Below, piece after piece: positions 1-8,649 of a DNA stretch of 28,165 nt (positions within the stretch are counted from its first letter, which is position 1; each line of letters begins with the position of its first letter). Made by a program: the position numbers and the translations under genes. Location of the stretch: assembly GCA_945878355.1 (NCBI GenBank), contig CAMCTC010000061.1, positions 1 through 28,165 on the forward strand, given 5' to 3'. The notes under the pieces were generated by a model that saw nothing but the letters and a program-made list of their open reading frames with translations, made no database searches and had not been told where the DNA came from. This DNA comes from Bordetella parapertussis. GTDB taxonomy: Bacteria; Pseudomonadota; Gammaproteobacteria; Burkholderiales; Burkholderiaceae_C.

Positions 1-2
1 CC

Positions 3-3000
3 CGCACGCTGTCAGTGACGCTGGCGGTCGAGCGCGGTGCGCTGGCGGTTACCACCGCGAATGCAGCGGGATTGACCGTGGAATCGGCTGTTGGTGGTTG
101 GAAGATAACTGGAAAAATGAGCGTAATTTCGACCTTCCTGTCCACCTCCGGCAACCTGAGCTATGCATCAGACAACGGCGTCGTCAAGGGCGGCTTGACG
201 GTCACGGTCAGCGACGGCCTCAACCAGACGGTGCGGACTGCGCCGCTGGTGGTCCAGGCTGCGGCGGTGCAGGCGTCTTACAACGGCGGCAATTTCGAAA
301 TACTGGGCATCGGTGGCAACGGGCTGCGACTGAGCCGCAGCGCACTCGACGATGTGCGGCTGACCGCGCTGGACGACGAATTGACGATTGCCAGATTGTC
401 TGATTCAGCGCTGGTGCTGACGGCCTCTGGGGGCGCCGACAGCGTCGTGCTGAACCTGGGCAACAGCACATCGACCGACCCGAATGCGGTGTTCGAGTTG
501 AAGCTCAAGAATGACTCGCAGAACCTGGCCAACGATTCGCTGACGGTCCAGCTCAAGCCCTTGAGCAAGTCCAGCACGCAGAACGTGATCACGCTGAGCA
601 ATGGCCAGATGATCAGCGGCGTTGAGAACGCGACCTGGCAACCGGGTCTGGGCGAACTGGTGATCCAGGGCGACGTGGTGCGTCTGGTCGCTGTTGCGGG
701 TGCGGCCGGTGTTGCGCCGTCAATCAACCTGGGCGACACGAAGCTGCGCATCATCGCGTCGAGTTTGACCCTCGATGCCGACCTGATCGTCAAGGACGCC
801 AGCAAGCTGGTGCTGAATGTCAGCGACAGCATCACGCTGCAGTCGATCAAACTGGCGGGCACCGGCACCAATGTGAGTGTCAGCGCCGCGCTGGTCGACA
901 AGACCGGCAAGGTCAAGGTGATCCAGTCGGTGACCATCACGATCCCGACCGACGGCAAAGCGGTTGACTTGAACCAATTCGCTGCCGCAGGCACAGGCCT
1001 GCAGGTCTCGCCGCCGGCAGGCGTCGCGATCTCGCTGGGCGGTGCTGGCAGTGCGGGTGGTTTGAACCTGGATCCGAGCCAAGTGAGCGGCGTCCCGGCG
1101 CTGGTGATCGGCTCGGCCGGCGGGTCTAGCCCGGTCGCGATGGGCGGCGCCGGCAGTCCGCCGCTGACCTTGTCCGTGCCCTTGGTGATCCAGGCCCAGG
1201 GCGCGGGCGGCAAGATCACCGTGGCCGGCAAGGTCACCGGCAAGAGCTTGGTGGTCCGCGGGCCGGGCAACACCACGTCGCTGGCCGATGGCACGGTGCT
1301 CGCGATGAGCGGCGACCTGATGATCGACGACGGTTTGCGGGTCGATGGCGGGGCCGTGTTATCGGCTGGCACTGCGGCGCAGGCCGGCGTGGCGGCAGCC
1401 GCTGGCGACCTGACCGTGACCGGGCGCATCAACGGCGGCACGGGCGCGAAAGATGTGCTGACGCTGGACGCGTTTGGCGGCGACGTGGCGCTGAACGGGC
1501 GCATCGGCAGCGGCGTCGGTGTGTTCACATTTGCTGGTGGCTCGCTGTACCGCAACGCCGCTGGCACTGCCTTGCAGAGCGGCAGCTTCGCCGAGGTGAA
1601 CCTGCTCGGCGGGTCGGGCAGCGGCGCGACCGCGACCTTCACCGTGGCGGGTGGCGTGGTCACCGGTGTGGTGATCCACTCGCTGGGTGGCGGCTACAAG
1701 GTGGGCGACGTGCTGACGGTGGCGCGCGCCGGGCTGGAGGACTACGAAGGCTTCGGCGGCGGCTTTGCGCTGACGGTGACGTCGATCGCCGGCCTGGAAG
1801 GGCTGACGATCGCCCATGCCCAGGACGTGGTGTTCGGCGAGCGTGTCTACATGGCCGGCGACGTGGTGATCAACGCGACTGGCGACGTGGTGTTCAACGA
1901 CCAGGTCGTGCTGCTCAACGGCGCGAAGCTGGTGGTCAACGGCGCCCACAGCGTGACCTTCAACAACGGCCTGATTTACGGCCAGGGCGCTGCCGGTTAC
2001 GGTGATCTGGAGATCAACGGCGGGGCGGTGAACTTTGCGTCGGGGATGTGGCAAGGCGACGGCGTGAGCTACACGGCTTCGGGCCTGGATTCGACGCACG
2101 GACTTCTAGCCCAGGTGAACGCAGGCGGTACCGGTTTCGGCGCGATCGATGTGGCTGGCGCGAACCTGGCGCTCAACAGCTATGTCGGCCGCAGTGACCT
2201 GGTGCTGGCGCCCGCGATGACGGTCCACGCCACCGAATCGGTGACGATGAGCGCGACGACCGGTCAGATCCTGACCCAGGCCGGCAGCACGGTGACTGCG
2301 CCCCAGGTGAATCTGACTGCGGGCACGGGTGTGGGCAGCGCGGCTGCGCCCTTGGCCATCGCAGCCGGCAGCCTGCAGCTGCAGTCCTTCAAAGGCGACA
2401 GCTACCTGCGCGAAGCCGATGCGCTGACGGCGGTCGAGGCCAACGTCGGCGGCAACCTGACGCTGACCAGCGGCGGTGCGTTGAACTTTGGCACCAGCGC
2501 GGTGGCGGGGACCTTGACCGTCACGACGGCCAGCGGCGGCATCAGCCAGACCGGCGCGTTGGTGGTCACCGGGGCTTCTAGCCTGACGGCCGCAGGCGCA
2601 CTGAGCCTGGCCAATGCCGGCAATGACTTCAAGGCCGTGGTGTCGGCCAATGCCAGCGGGGCGATCACGCTGAAGGACGCCAATGCGCTGGCGATCGGCG
2701 AGCTGGTCGCCGCTGGCGCTGGCGCGATTCGCGTCGAGGCGGCAGGCGACATCTCGCTCGGCCGCTTGCAGTCCGGCTCGGGGCCGGTCACGGTGGTCGC
2801 CGGTGGCGCGATCCGCAACACCGGCAACACCGCGCTGACCAATGTCCAGACCTCAGGGTCTGCGTCTGTCGAAGCCGGCACAGGCATCGGCGGATTCGGC
2901 AGCGCGCGCTTGCTGCTGTCGGCCGGCGAAGTCACGGGTTTGAACAAGACCAGCGGTGACGTCGTGCTGGCCGGTGCCACGGGCCTGACGGTGGGCAGCG

Positions 3001-5465
3001 CAGGCGTCAAATCGCAGGCCGATGGCTGGATGGTGTTGCTGTCGGGCGGCGCGCCGGTCGGCGGCGCGAAGTCTGCGGTGACCAGCGCCGGCCCGAATGC
3101 GGTGGTCTTCAAGTCGGGTCTGACGATGATCGACGAGGCAAGCTTGCTCGACGAATTGGCGCCCAGGTTGGTGATCAGCAGCAGCAAGTCCGAGGTCAAG
3201 GCTGGCGACAACGCTTCGATCACCTTCAGCTTCAGCGCCGACCCGGGCGGCAGCTTCGTCGCGGGTGACATCTCGACGCTGGGCGGCACGCTGGGTCCGA
3301 TCAGCGGCAGCGGCTTGACGCGAACAGCGACCTTCAGCCCGACGTCGGGCGCGGGCAGCGCCAGCATCTCGGTCGCAGCCGGGCGCTTCGCCGATGTCTT
3401 GGGCCACCTCAGCGCGCCGAGCAACCAGCTCGTCATCGGCATCCCGGCCGATGCGCCAGTGGCTGTGCCCGTCACGCCGACGCTGACCATCACCAGCAAC
3501 CAGCCTGCGGTGAAGAAGGGCGAGACCTTGCTGATCAGCTTCAACTTCAGCGACGACCCGGGCGGCAGTTTCGTCAACGGCGACATCGCGACCGCGGGCG
3601 GCACGCTGGGCCCGATCAGCGGCAGCGGTTTGACGCGCACGGCGATCTTCACGCCGACGCCCGGCCTGCCATCGGGCCAGGCGAGCATCACGGTGGCTGC
3701 CTGGCTTTACGACGATGGGCAGGGCAACTACGGCGCGGCGGGCCAGGCACCTGTGCTGAAGATCGACACGCTGGCGCCGACGCTGGCGATCACCAGCAGC
3801 AAGAACGTGCTGGCCCAGGGCACGACCTCGCTGATCAGCTTCACGTTCAGCGAAGACCCGGGCAACAGCTTTGTCGACACCGACGTGGTGACGCTGGGCG
3901 GCACGCTGGGCCCGATCAGCGGCAGCGGCCTGAGGCGAACAGCGGTCTTCACGCCGGCGCTTGACTTCGAGGGCATGGCGAGCGTCAAGGTGCCGTTCGG
4001 GCGCTACCTGGATGCGGCGGGCAACGCCGGTGCGGCGGGCAAGACGCCGGCACTGAGGATAGACACGGTCGCGCCGACGCTGACGATCACCAGCGACCAG
4101 GACCTGGTCAACAGCTCTGCGGTGATCAGCTTTGGTTTCAGCGAAGACCCGGGCACCAGTTTTGCGCTCGACGATGTCGTGACCTTGGGCGGGACGCTGG
4201 ATTCATTGAGCGGCAGCGGTCTGACCCGGACTGCGACCTTCACCGTGACGCCGGGCATGGGCCTGGCCGACATCTCGGTGGCCGCCGGGCGCTACACCGA
4301 CCCGGTAGGCAACGCCGGCGCGGCAGGTGCGAGCCTGCTGATCCAGCGCGACACGGTCGCGCCGACGCTGAGCATCACCAGCGACGTTGCGCTGCTCAGA
4401 AAGGGTGAGAAAGCGCTCATCACCTTCACGTTCAGCGAAGACCCGGGCGCAAGCTTCGGGTCGACCGATGTCGTGGTCTCGGGTGGCACGCTGGGCGCGA
4501 TCAGCGGTGCCGGGCTGACGCGCAAAGCGAGCTTCACGCCAACGCCTGGTCTGGCATCAGCCCAGGCCAGCATCACGGTCGCGCCCGGTCTCTACACCGA
4601 TGCGGCGGGCAACGCCGGCGCTGCAGGCAGCACGCCGACGCTGCTCATCGCGACGGTGGCGCCGACGCTGGCCATCACCAGCAGCCAGCCGGCGGTCAAG
4701 ATCGGTGAGACCGCGGTCATCAGCTTTGTCTTCAGCGCCGACCCGGGGGCTAGCTTTGTCGCTGGCGACGTGGTGACCACGGGCGGCAAGCTCGGGCCGA
4801 TCAACGGCAGCGGTTTGACCCGCAGCGCGGTCTTCACGCCGGCGTCCGATCTTGCCGGCGGCATCGCGAGCATCGCGGTCGCCGCCGGGCGCTACACCGA
4901 TGCGGCGGGCAACGCCGGCATCGCAGGCAACACGCTCGAGATCGGCATCAACGCCGCCGGTCCCAAGCCGCTGTCGGTGATGCGAAGCATCGCCGCGCTG
5001 AGCCTGGCGACACCCGCCGACGTGACAACAGTCGCCGCGTCGTCACGCCAGGCCAGCGCTTTCGGTGGCATCGGGCTGCAAGCGGTTCAGCCGTCGACGG
5101 CCGTGCTGGGCCGATGGGGCGGCAACCTGCCGGACCTGATGAACCAGTTCCATCAGGCTTCGACCGATCAGCACGAACCCGCGCAGCTGGACGCACGGCC
5201 GGGCGCAAAGCTCAGGCCGATCGACAACGCCTCGTCCTGGGTCAGCGACGACCAGTCCGAAGCGGCGGTTGCCGCGACGGCCTGGGCAAGCGGCCCGGCG
5301 CGCGAGGCGGGTCAAACCACAGGTCTGGGTTCGCGGCTCAAGTCCTGGGTCGGTCGCGTCGAGCGCTGGCTCGACTCGCAGATGCTGCCCAGCGCTGACC
5401 CGCCCGCAGCGCAGCCGCGGGACCGGCAAGAAGCGCCTGTGCGCAAGGACGAGAGGTCGAGCTGA
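3..5465 (+). CDS. Giant repetitive surface-type protein with Ig-like repeats (5' end outside window)
   Basis: The frame is open to the left edge with no stop, so this is the last ~1,820 residues of a larger protein; the GTG at 15 is probably internal. The first ~1,000 residues are Gly/Ala/Thr/Val-rich, with alternating short strands typical of haemagglutinin-like beta-helix repeats (for example GALNFGTSAVAGTLTV). Residues ~1050-1645 are six Ig-like repeats, each with the core GGTLGPISGSGLTRTA or a variant and most ending YTDAAGNAG. A unique tail of ~170 residues follows, including an amphipathic stretch near the end (LKSWVGRVERWLDSQ) and a charged terminus. I see no autotransporter barrel, no RTX nonapeptides and no PEP-CTERM motif, so the export route is unknown. 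Adhesin or matrix protein is inferred from repeat type only. The Ig-like domain resembles the bacterial Big families; I cannot name the exact one from sequence alone. Confidence 0.9.
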   Translation, partial: RTLSVTLAVERGALAVTTANAAGLTVESAVGGWKITGKMSVISTFLSTSGNLSYASDNGVVKGGLTVTVSDGLNQTVRTAPLVVQAAAVQASYNGGNFEILGIGGNGLRLSRSALDDVRLTALDDELTIARLSDSALVLTASGGADSVVLNLGNSTSTDPNAVFELKLKNDSQNLANDSLTVQLKPLSKSSTQNVITLSNGQMISGVENATWQPGLGELVIQGDVVRLVAVAGAAGVAPSINLGDTKLRIIASSLTLDADLIVKDASKLVLNVSDSITLQSIKLAGTGTNVSVSAALVDKTGKVKVIQSVTITIPTDGKAVDLNQFAAAGTGLQVSPPAGVAISLGGAGSAGGLNLDPSQVSGVPALVIGSAGGSSPVAMGGAGSPPLTLSVPLVIQAQGAGGKITVAGKVTGKSLVVRGPGNTTSLADGTVLAMSGDLMIDDGLRVDGGAVLSAGTAAQAGVAAAAGDLTVTGRINGGTGAKDVLTLDAFGGDVALNGRIGSGVGVFTFAGGSLYRNAAGTALQSGSFAEVNLLGGSGSGATATFTVAGGVVTGVVIHSLGGGYKVGDVLTVARAGLEDYEGFGGGFALTVTSIAGLEGLTIAHAQDVVFGERVYMAGDVVINATGDVVFNDQVVLLNGAKLVVNGAHSVTFNNGLIYGQGAAGYGDLEINGGAVNFASGMWQGDGVSYTASGLDSTHGLLAQVNAGGTGFGAIDVAGANLALNSYVGRSDLVLAPAMTVHATESVTMSATTGQILTQAGSTVTAPQVNLTAGTGVGSAAAPLAIAAGSLQLQSFKGDSYLREADALTAVEANVGGNLTLTSGGALNFGTSAVAGTLTVTTASGGISQTGALVVTGASSLTAAGALSLANAGNDFKAVVSANASGAITLKDANALAIGELVAAGAGAIRVEAAGDISLGRLQSGSGPVTVVAGGAIRNTGNTALTNVQTSGSASVEAGTGIGGFGSARLLLSAGEVTGLNKTSGDVVLAGATGLTVGSAGVKSQADGWMVLLSGGAPVGGAKSAVTSAGPNAVVFKSGLTMIDEASLLDELAPRLVISSSKSEVKAGDNASITFSFSADPGGSFVAGDISTLGGTLGPISGSGLTRTATFSPTSGAGSASISVAAGRFADVLGHLSAPSNQLVIGIPADAPVAVPVTPTLTITSNQPAVKKGETLLISFNFSDDPGGSFVNGDIATAGGTLGPISGSGLTRTAIFTPTPGLPSGQASITVAAWLYDDGQGNYGAAGQAPVLKIDTLAPTLAITSSKNVLAQGTTSLISFTFSEDPGNSFVDTDVVTLGGTLGPISGSGLRRTAVFTPALDFEGMASVKVPFGRYLDAAGNAGAAGKTPALRIDTVAPTLTITSDQDLVNSSAVISFGFSEDPGTSFALDDVVTLGGTLDSLSGSGLTRTATFTVTPGMGLADISVAAGRYTDPVGNAGAAGASLLIQRDTVAPTLSITSDVALLRKGEKALITFTFSEDPGASFGSTDVVVSGGTLGAISGAGLTRKASFTPTPGLASAQASITVAPGLYTDAAGNAGAAGSTPTLLIATVAPTLAITSSQPAVKIGETAVISFVFSADPGASFVAGDVVTTGGKLGPINGSGLTRSAVFTPASDLAGGIASIAVAAGRYTDAAGNAGIAGNTLEIGINAAGPKPLSVMRSIAALSLATPADVTTVAASSRQASAFGGIGLQAVQPSTAVLGRWGGNLPDLMNQFHQASTDQHEPAQLDARPGAKLRPIDNASSWVSDDQSEAAVAATAWASGPAREAGQTTGLGSRLKSWVGRVERWLDSQMLPSADPPAAQPRDRQEAPVRKDERSS
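3159..4950 (+). repeat. Six tandem Ig-like domain repeats (~288-315 bp period)
   Basis: Repeat units begin at about 3159, 3474, 3774, 4071, 4359 and 4659, each encoding (A/T)PxLxITS near its start. Each unit contains FSxDPGxSF, then GGTLGPISGSGLTRTA or a close variant. Units 3-6 end in variants of YTDAAGNAG, while units 1 and 2 diverge there. Conservation is visible in DNA as well as protein, especially over the GGCGGCACGCTGGGC stretch. Such arrays can expand or contract by recombination, so copy number may differ between strains. Confidence 0.9.
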
Positions 5466-5469
5466 GTCT

Positions 5470-5503
5470 GGCCGGTGGCGGGGCCGCAAGCCCGCCACCG
5501 GCC
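5470..5503 (+). terminator. Strong hairpin after the giant gene
   Basis: A perfect 13-bp stem (5470-5482 with 5491-5503, GGCCGGTGGCGGG arm) closes an 8-nt loop and starts 5 bases after the giant gene's stop. No U-tract follows, so it may be a Rho-aided terminator or a 3'-end stabilising hairpin. It lies between convergent transcripts and could act on both. Confidence 0.6.
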
Positions 5504-5507
5504 TGGT

Positions 5508-5729
5508 TCAGCCCTGGATGGGCCTGCGGCTCATGCTCGCTTCGGGCGCGTCAACATGGCATTCGCTTTCTCCTGAATTGCCCGACAGCGCTCCAGCAAA
5601 GAGGTGCCGCAGCGACCAGACGACCCAGAGATCCTTTTCCAGCAGATGGGGCGGCACGCCTGACTTGTCGGCTGCGACGTTGAGCGCATCCAGGCGTTCG
5701 GCGGCAGAGAGTTGGAAGAACTCAGCCAT
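5508..5729 (-). pseudogene. Truncated AbiEii-type nucleotidyltransferase toxin
   Basis: Only the N-terminus is recognisable. The first ~48 residues contain PPHLLEKDLWVVWSL, which matches the start of AbiEii/AbiGii-type nucleotidyltransferases; the frame then runs through unrelated residues and stops at 73 aa, against roughly 250-300 aa in the family. The nucleotidyltransferase core (GG[TS]SLSK and the following acidic motif) is absent, so no toxin activity is expected. The ATG overlaps the end of the upstream AbiEi gene by 8 bases (ATGGCTGA), the usual translational coupling of such pairs. The break lies close to the 3' end of the convergent giant gene, which suggests a deletion at that junction. 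Identification rests on the motif and on the AbiEi partner. Confidence 0.7.
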
Positions 5730-6318
5730 GGGTCACGAGTGCGCTGACCTCCTGGGCCAGCCATGTGGGAAGGCGCGGTCGCGCCGAAGCGACTTCCTTC
5801 AGTTGGGATGCCGGCAGTTTGGTCCGAAGTTTCTCAATGGCTTCGCGAGCCTTCTCTGGCCCCAGCCAAGCCAATGCCCGCACCACCTCGCCTGCAGCAC
5901 GCCCAGGAAAGACCAACTGCCAAATCGGGGCGTGCCGGAACTCGACCATCTGTGCGCCCAACTTCAAGCGACGACTGGGACCGGACGTGAGATAGACCGC
6001 CCTCATCGGTACCTGCGTGGTCAGGCCCAGCGCGTTGGCGGCGGCGGCGCCGTGCGACACGATGATGTCTCCACGCTGATTCGCAAGGCCCTCGACCATC
6101 TTGACGGCCGATGGTGCGCGCATGCCATAGCGGCTTTCGACGGGCAGGACATAGATCCCGCGGCCGGCGCGCAGCAGGGTTCCACGCTGCACCAGGCGGG
6201 AGAGCACTTGATCTACGGCTGCACGGCCGCCCAGATGCAGCAGTTCCTTGGCGACCAAAGGTGTCCCTTCGGGTAGGCCGGCGCTGTGTTGCAGGACTTG
6301 TTGCGCAAGGGTTTGCAT
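5722..6318 (-). CDS. AbiEi-like antitoxin / transcriptional repressor (DUF6088-type)
   Basis: A 198-residue protein with an N-terminal winged-helix region (about residues 18-60, [24 protein letters not shown] in two parts, ending GRGIYVLP) and a C-terminal domain carrying [12 protein letters not shown] and [13 protein letters not shown]. These are hallmarks of AbiEi-type antitoxins of type IV toxin-antitoxin systems. Such proteins neutralise the AbiEii nucleotidyltransferase and repress their own promoter by binding inverted repeats. The ATG at 6318 has a GGAG ribosome site about 8 bases upstream and a clear promoter/operator. The toxin gene behind it is truncated, so this antitoxin appears orphaned. 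It may persist as a repressor or may protect against related toxins elsewhere; both are inference. Confidence 0.8.
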   Translation of the reverse strand: MQTLAQQVLQHSAGLPEGTPLVAKELLHLGGRAAVDQVLSRLVQRGTLLRAGRGIYVLPVESRYGMRAPSAVKMVEGLANQRGDIIVSHGAAAANALGLTTQVPMRAVYLTSGPSRRLKLGAQMVEFRHAPIWQLVFPGRAAGEVVRALAWLGPEKAREAIEKLRTKLPASQLKEVASARPRLPTWLAQEVSALVTHG

Positions 6319-6333
6319 CGCGATAGCTCCAAT

Positions 6334-6370
6334 CTGTCAGAAGCATAGCGCTACTTCTGACAGTATTCAA
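6334..6370 (-). promoter_or_regulatory. Promoter with palindromic operator for the AbiEi gene
   Basis: On the minus strand TTGAAT (6370-6365) and TATGCT (6347-6342) are separated by exactly 17 bp, a good sigma70 arrangement. A perfect 10-bp inverted repeat, CTGTCAGAAG (6334-6343) and CTTCTGACAG (6354-6363), overlaps the -10 box and fills the promoter spacer. Expected transcription starts near 6335, a short leader before the ATG at 6318. AbiEi proteins are known to bind inverted repeats and autorepress, so this is the predicted operator. Confidence 0.75.
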
Positions 6371-6411
6371 GCTGGAGTGACGCGCTGGACAACATCCCGC
6401 CGAGCCATGGA

Positions 6412-6497
6412 GTCTGGGTTCGCGGCCCAAGTCCTGGGTCGCGTTGATCGCTGGCTGGACTCGCAGATGCTGCCAAGTGCAGACCCGCCACCGGCCT
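6412..6497 (+). pseudogene. Decayed copy of the giant gene's 3' end
   Basis: Bases 6412-6488 match 5323-5403 of the giant gene closely, with one 3-base gap and scattered substitutions. The translated remnant reads [20 protein letters not shown] against [19 protein letters not shown] in the intact gene. The next bases (ccgccaccggcct) also match the arm of the hairpin that follows the giant gene. There is no upstream body of a gene here, so this is a relic of a duplicated or paralogous 3' end, now separated from the first copy by the AbiE locus. Confidence 0.75.
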
Positions 6498-6604
6498 CGT
6501 CATTTGCTGCGCCCGGGCCAGGGTCGGCGGCACTTTGTCATGGCTTCTATACTGAAAGGCCGGCTGCCTCGGCTGCAACGACGACGAACACCATCGCGCC
6601 TCCC

Positions 6605-7798
6605 ATGCAACCCGTGATCCACAGCCTGCTCGAGACCGACCTCTACAAGTTCACGATGTGGCAGGCGATGCTGCACCGGCATCCGCAGACACAGGCCGAG
6701 TACATCTTCATTTGCCGCAATGCGCACGACTACCCGTTGACGCATTTGATCGCCGAGATCAACGAGCAGATCGACCATCTGTGCACGCTGCGATTCCTGC
6801 CTGATGAACTGGCCTACCTGCGCGGGCTTCGGTTCATCAAGAGCGATTTCGTCGACTTCCTGCGCATCTTCCAGTTCCAACGCGATTTCATCGAGGTTCG
6901 CGACAACGCGGGCACTTTGGAGATCGTCGCGCGCGGCCCGCAAGTGCATGTGATGGCTTTCGAGATCCATGTGCTGGCGATCGTCAACGAGCTCTACTTC
7001 CGCCGTTTCGACCAGGCCGAGGCACTGGCCGAAGGGCGACGCAGGCTGGCCGAGAAGCTGCAGATGCTGCGCGATTTTCGCCACGAACCGGCGCGCCGCA
7101 ACGCTTTCGAGTTCTTCGATTTCGGCGTGCGCCGGCGTTTTTCGGGCGCCTGGCACCGCGAGGTGGTCAGCACCTTGGCGCGAGAAGTGCCCGAGTACTT
7201 CCGCGGCACCTCTTGCGTGCTGCTGGCGCGCGACCTGGGGCTGGTGCCGATCGGCACGATGGCGCATGAGTTTTTGCAGACCTACCAGGCGCTGGGCGTT
7301 CGGCTGCGCGACTTCCAGAAAGCCGCGCTCGAAGCCTGGGTCCAGGAGTACCGCGGCGACCTGGGTGTCGCGCTGACCGATGTGGTCGGCATGGACGCAT
7401 TCCTGGCCGATTTCGACCTCTACTTCACCAAGCTGTTCGACGGCTTGCGCCACGATTCGGGCGACCCGGTGGTCTGGGGCGAGAAGGCGCTGGCGCATTA
7501 CGCCAAGCTGCGCATCGACACCCACACCAAGCGGTTGGTGTTCTCGGACGGGCTGAACCTGCCCAAGTCTTTCGAGCTGTACCGCCACTTCGCCGACCGC
7601 ACCCAGCTCGGTTTTGGCATCGGCACCAACCTGACCAACGACATGGGCTTGCACACGCTGCACATCGTGATGAAGCTGACGCACTGCAACGGCCAACCGG
7701 TGGCCAAGCTGTCGGACTCGCCCGGCAAGATCCTGTGCGACGACCAGACCTTTCTGGCCTACCTGCGGCAGGTCTTCAAGGTGGCGCCGCTGCCCTGA
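6605..7798 (+). CDS. pncB: Nicotinate phosphoribosyltransferase
   Basis: Catalyses formation of nicotinate mononucleotide from nicotinate and PRPP, with ATP hydrolysis, in NAD salvage (Preiss-Handler pathway), in the cytoplasm. The 397-residue length fits the ~400-residue PncB type. Visible motifs are [16 protein letters not shown] at residues 8-23, [15 protein letters not shown] with the likely phosphorylated His at 221, HDSGDP, FSDGLN and GIGTNLTND in the PRPP-binding half. The ATG at 6605 is chosen because family homology starts at once; the open frame continues further upstream but into the decayed giant-gene relic. No strong ribosome site is visible. A TATACT at 6548-6553 could be a -10 box, but no good -35 accompanies it. 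Confidence 0.95.
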   Translation: MQPVIHSLLETDLYKFTMWQAMLHRHPQTQAEYIFICRNAHDYPLTHLIAEINEQIDHLCTLRFLPDELAYLRGLRFIKSDFVDFLRIFQFQRDFIEVRDNAGTLEIVARGPQVHVMAFEIHVLAIVNELYFRRFDQAEALAEGRRRLAEKLQMLRDFRHEPARRNAFEFFDFGVRRRFSGAWHREVVSTLAREVPEYFRGTSCVLLARDLGLVPIGTMAHEFLQTYQALGVRLRDFQKAALEAWVQEYRGDLGVALTDVVGMDAFLADFDLYFTKLFDGLRHDSGDPVVWGEKALAHYAKLRIDTHTKRLVFSDGLNLPKSFELYRHFADRTQLGFGIGTNLTNDMGLHTLHIVMKLTHCNGQPVAKLSDSPGKILCDDQTFLAYLRQVFKVAPLP

Positions 7799-7894
7799 GG
7801 TCGGGTGTGGCGGGGGCTTGACACAGCAGCGCAGCCGCGGGTCACTTGCGTTTTCCCGGGGCTGCCACATGGCTGACTTGACGGCGCGTCGACA

Positions 7895-8569
7895 ATGGCG
7901 CGCATGACTTCATTGACCGTGATTCGCCATGGCGAAACCGACTGGAACCGCCAGCACCGCTTCCAGGGCCAGATCGACGTGCCGCTCAACGCGCTTGGGT
8001 TTGAGCAGGCGCGCCGAATGGGCCAACGCCTGGCTGACGAGACCTTCGACCTGATCGTCGTCAGCGACTTGCTGCGAACGCGCCAGACCGCGCAGGCGCT
8101 GGCCGATGCCCAGTGCGGTGGACTGGCGATGCAGGTCGAGCCCTTGTGGCGCGAGCAGGGTTTCGGCCTGCTCGAAGGCCTGGACGTGCCCACGATCCGC
8201 AGCCAGCACGCTGAGCTGTGGGCGCAGTGGCAGCGCCACGATGCCGATTACGCGCTGCCGCAAGGCGGCGAGAGCAACCGGGTTTTCTACGCCCGGGTGA
8301 TGCAGGCGCTGCAGGCGCTGCTGGCTGCGCACGCCGGCGCCAGCGTCGCGCTCGTCACGCACGGCGGTGTGCTCGACATGCTGTGGCGCAGCGCGCTGGC
8401 CTTGTCGCTGAGCGGGCCGCGCGAATGCGAGATCCCCAACACCGGGATCAACCGGCTGCGCTGGTCAGATGGCAGGCTGCAGATCGTGGATTGGGCCGAC
8501 GCCAGCCACCTCGAAGGCCTGCCGCCGCAGCCCAGCACGGTGCAAACCCGGTTGCCGCCGACCGCTTGA
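7895..8569 (+). CDS. Histidine phosphatase family protein (phosphoglycerate mutase-like)
   Basis: A 224-residue cytoplasmic member of the histidine phosphatase superfamily. The catalytic RHGETDWN motif is at residues 11-18 (nucleophile His12). It is followed by the substrate loop with GQIDVPLNALG, the LLRTRQTA motif, the acid-bearing EQGFGLLEG segment and the second-His motif LVTHGGVLDML. Members dephosphorylate sugar phosphates, cobalamin precursors or nucleotide-type substrates; nothing here fixes the substrate. The gene follows pncB by 96 bases on the same strand, so cotranscription is possible. An alternative ATG lies three codons downstream; neither has a clear ribosome site. Confidence 0.9.
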   Translation: MARMTSLTVIRHGETDWNRQHRFQGQIDVPLNALGFEQARRMGQRLADETFDLIVVSDLLRTRQTAQALADAQCGGLAMQVEPLWREQGFGLLEGLDVPTIRSQHAELWAQWQRHDADYALPQGGESNRVFYARVMQALQALLAAHAGASVALVTHGGVLDMLWRSALALSLSGPRECEIPNTGINRLRWSDGRLQIVDWADASHLEGLPPQPSTVQTRLPPTA

Positions 8570-8594
8570 GCGTCGAGCTGCCAGCGTGCAGCGC

Positions 8595-8644
8595 TTGCGG
8601 ATTCATACCTGATAAAGCATACTTTCCAGGTAGACATAGGAGGT
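8595..8644 (+). promoter_or_regulatory. vapBC promoter, palindromic operator and strong ribosome site
   Basis: TTGCGG (8595-8600) and CATACT (8618-8623) lie 17 bp apart. TACCTG (8606-8611) and CAGGTA (8627-8632) form an inverted repeat around an inner AAAG/CTTT pair, centred on the -10 region, as expected for an autorepressed toxin-antitoxin promoter. A near-perfect Shine-Dalgarno AGGAGGT at 8638-8644 is 5 bases before the GTG at 8650 but 14 before the ATG at 8659, which favours the GTG start. Confidence 0.6.
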
Positions 8645-8649
8645 ATGCC

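Noticed and set aside
278..3691. Long minus-strand open frames opposite the giant gene
   Set aside because: They mirror the repeats of the sense gene and have Pro/Ser/Thr-biased composition typical of antisense frames in GC-rich repetitive DNA.
3159..4950. Repeat array considered as CRISPR
   Set aside because: The ~300-bp period is in frame and encodes Ig-like domains; there are no short palindromic repeats with unique spacers.
5722..6318. Complete AbiE phage-defence system
   Set aside because: The toxin partner lacks its nucleotidyltransferase core, so an active abortive-infection system is not supported.
7826..7841. 16-base match to 5406-5421 near the giant gene's 3' end, possible further relic
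   Set aside because: A single GC-rich 16-mer match without extension is plausible by chance in this window.
6500..7870. 456-codon minus-strand frame opposite pncB
   Set aside because: It is antisense to a clearly conserved enzyme and has no recognisable domain.
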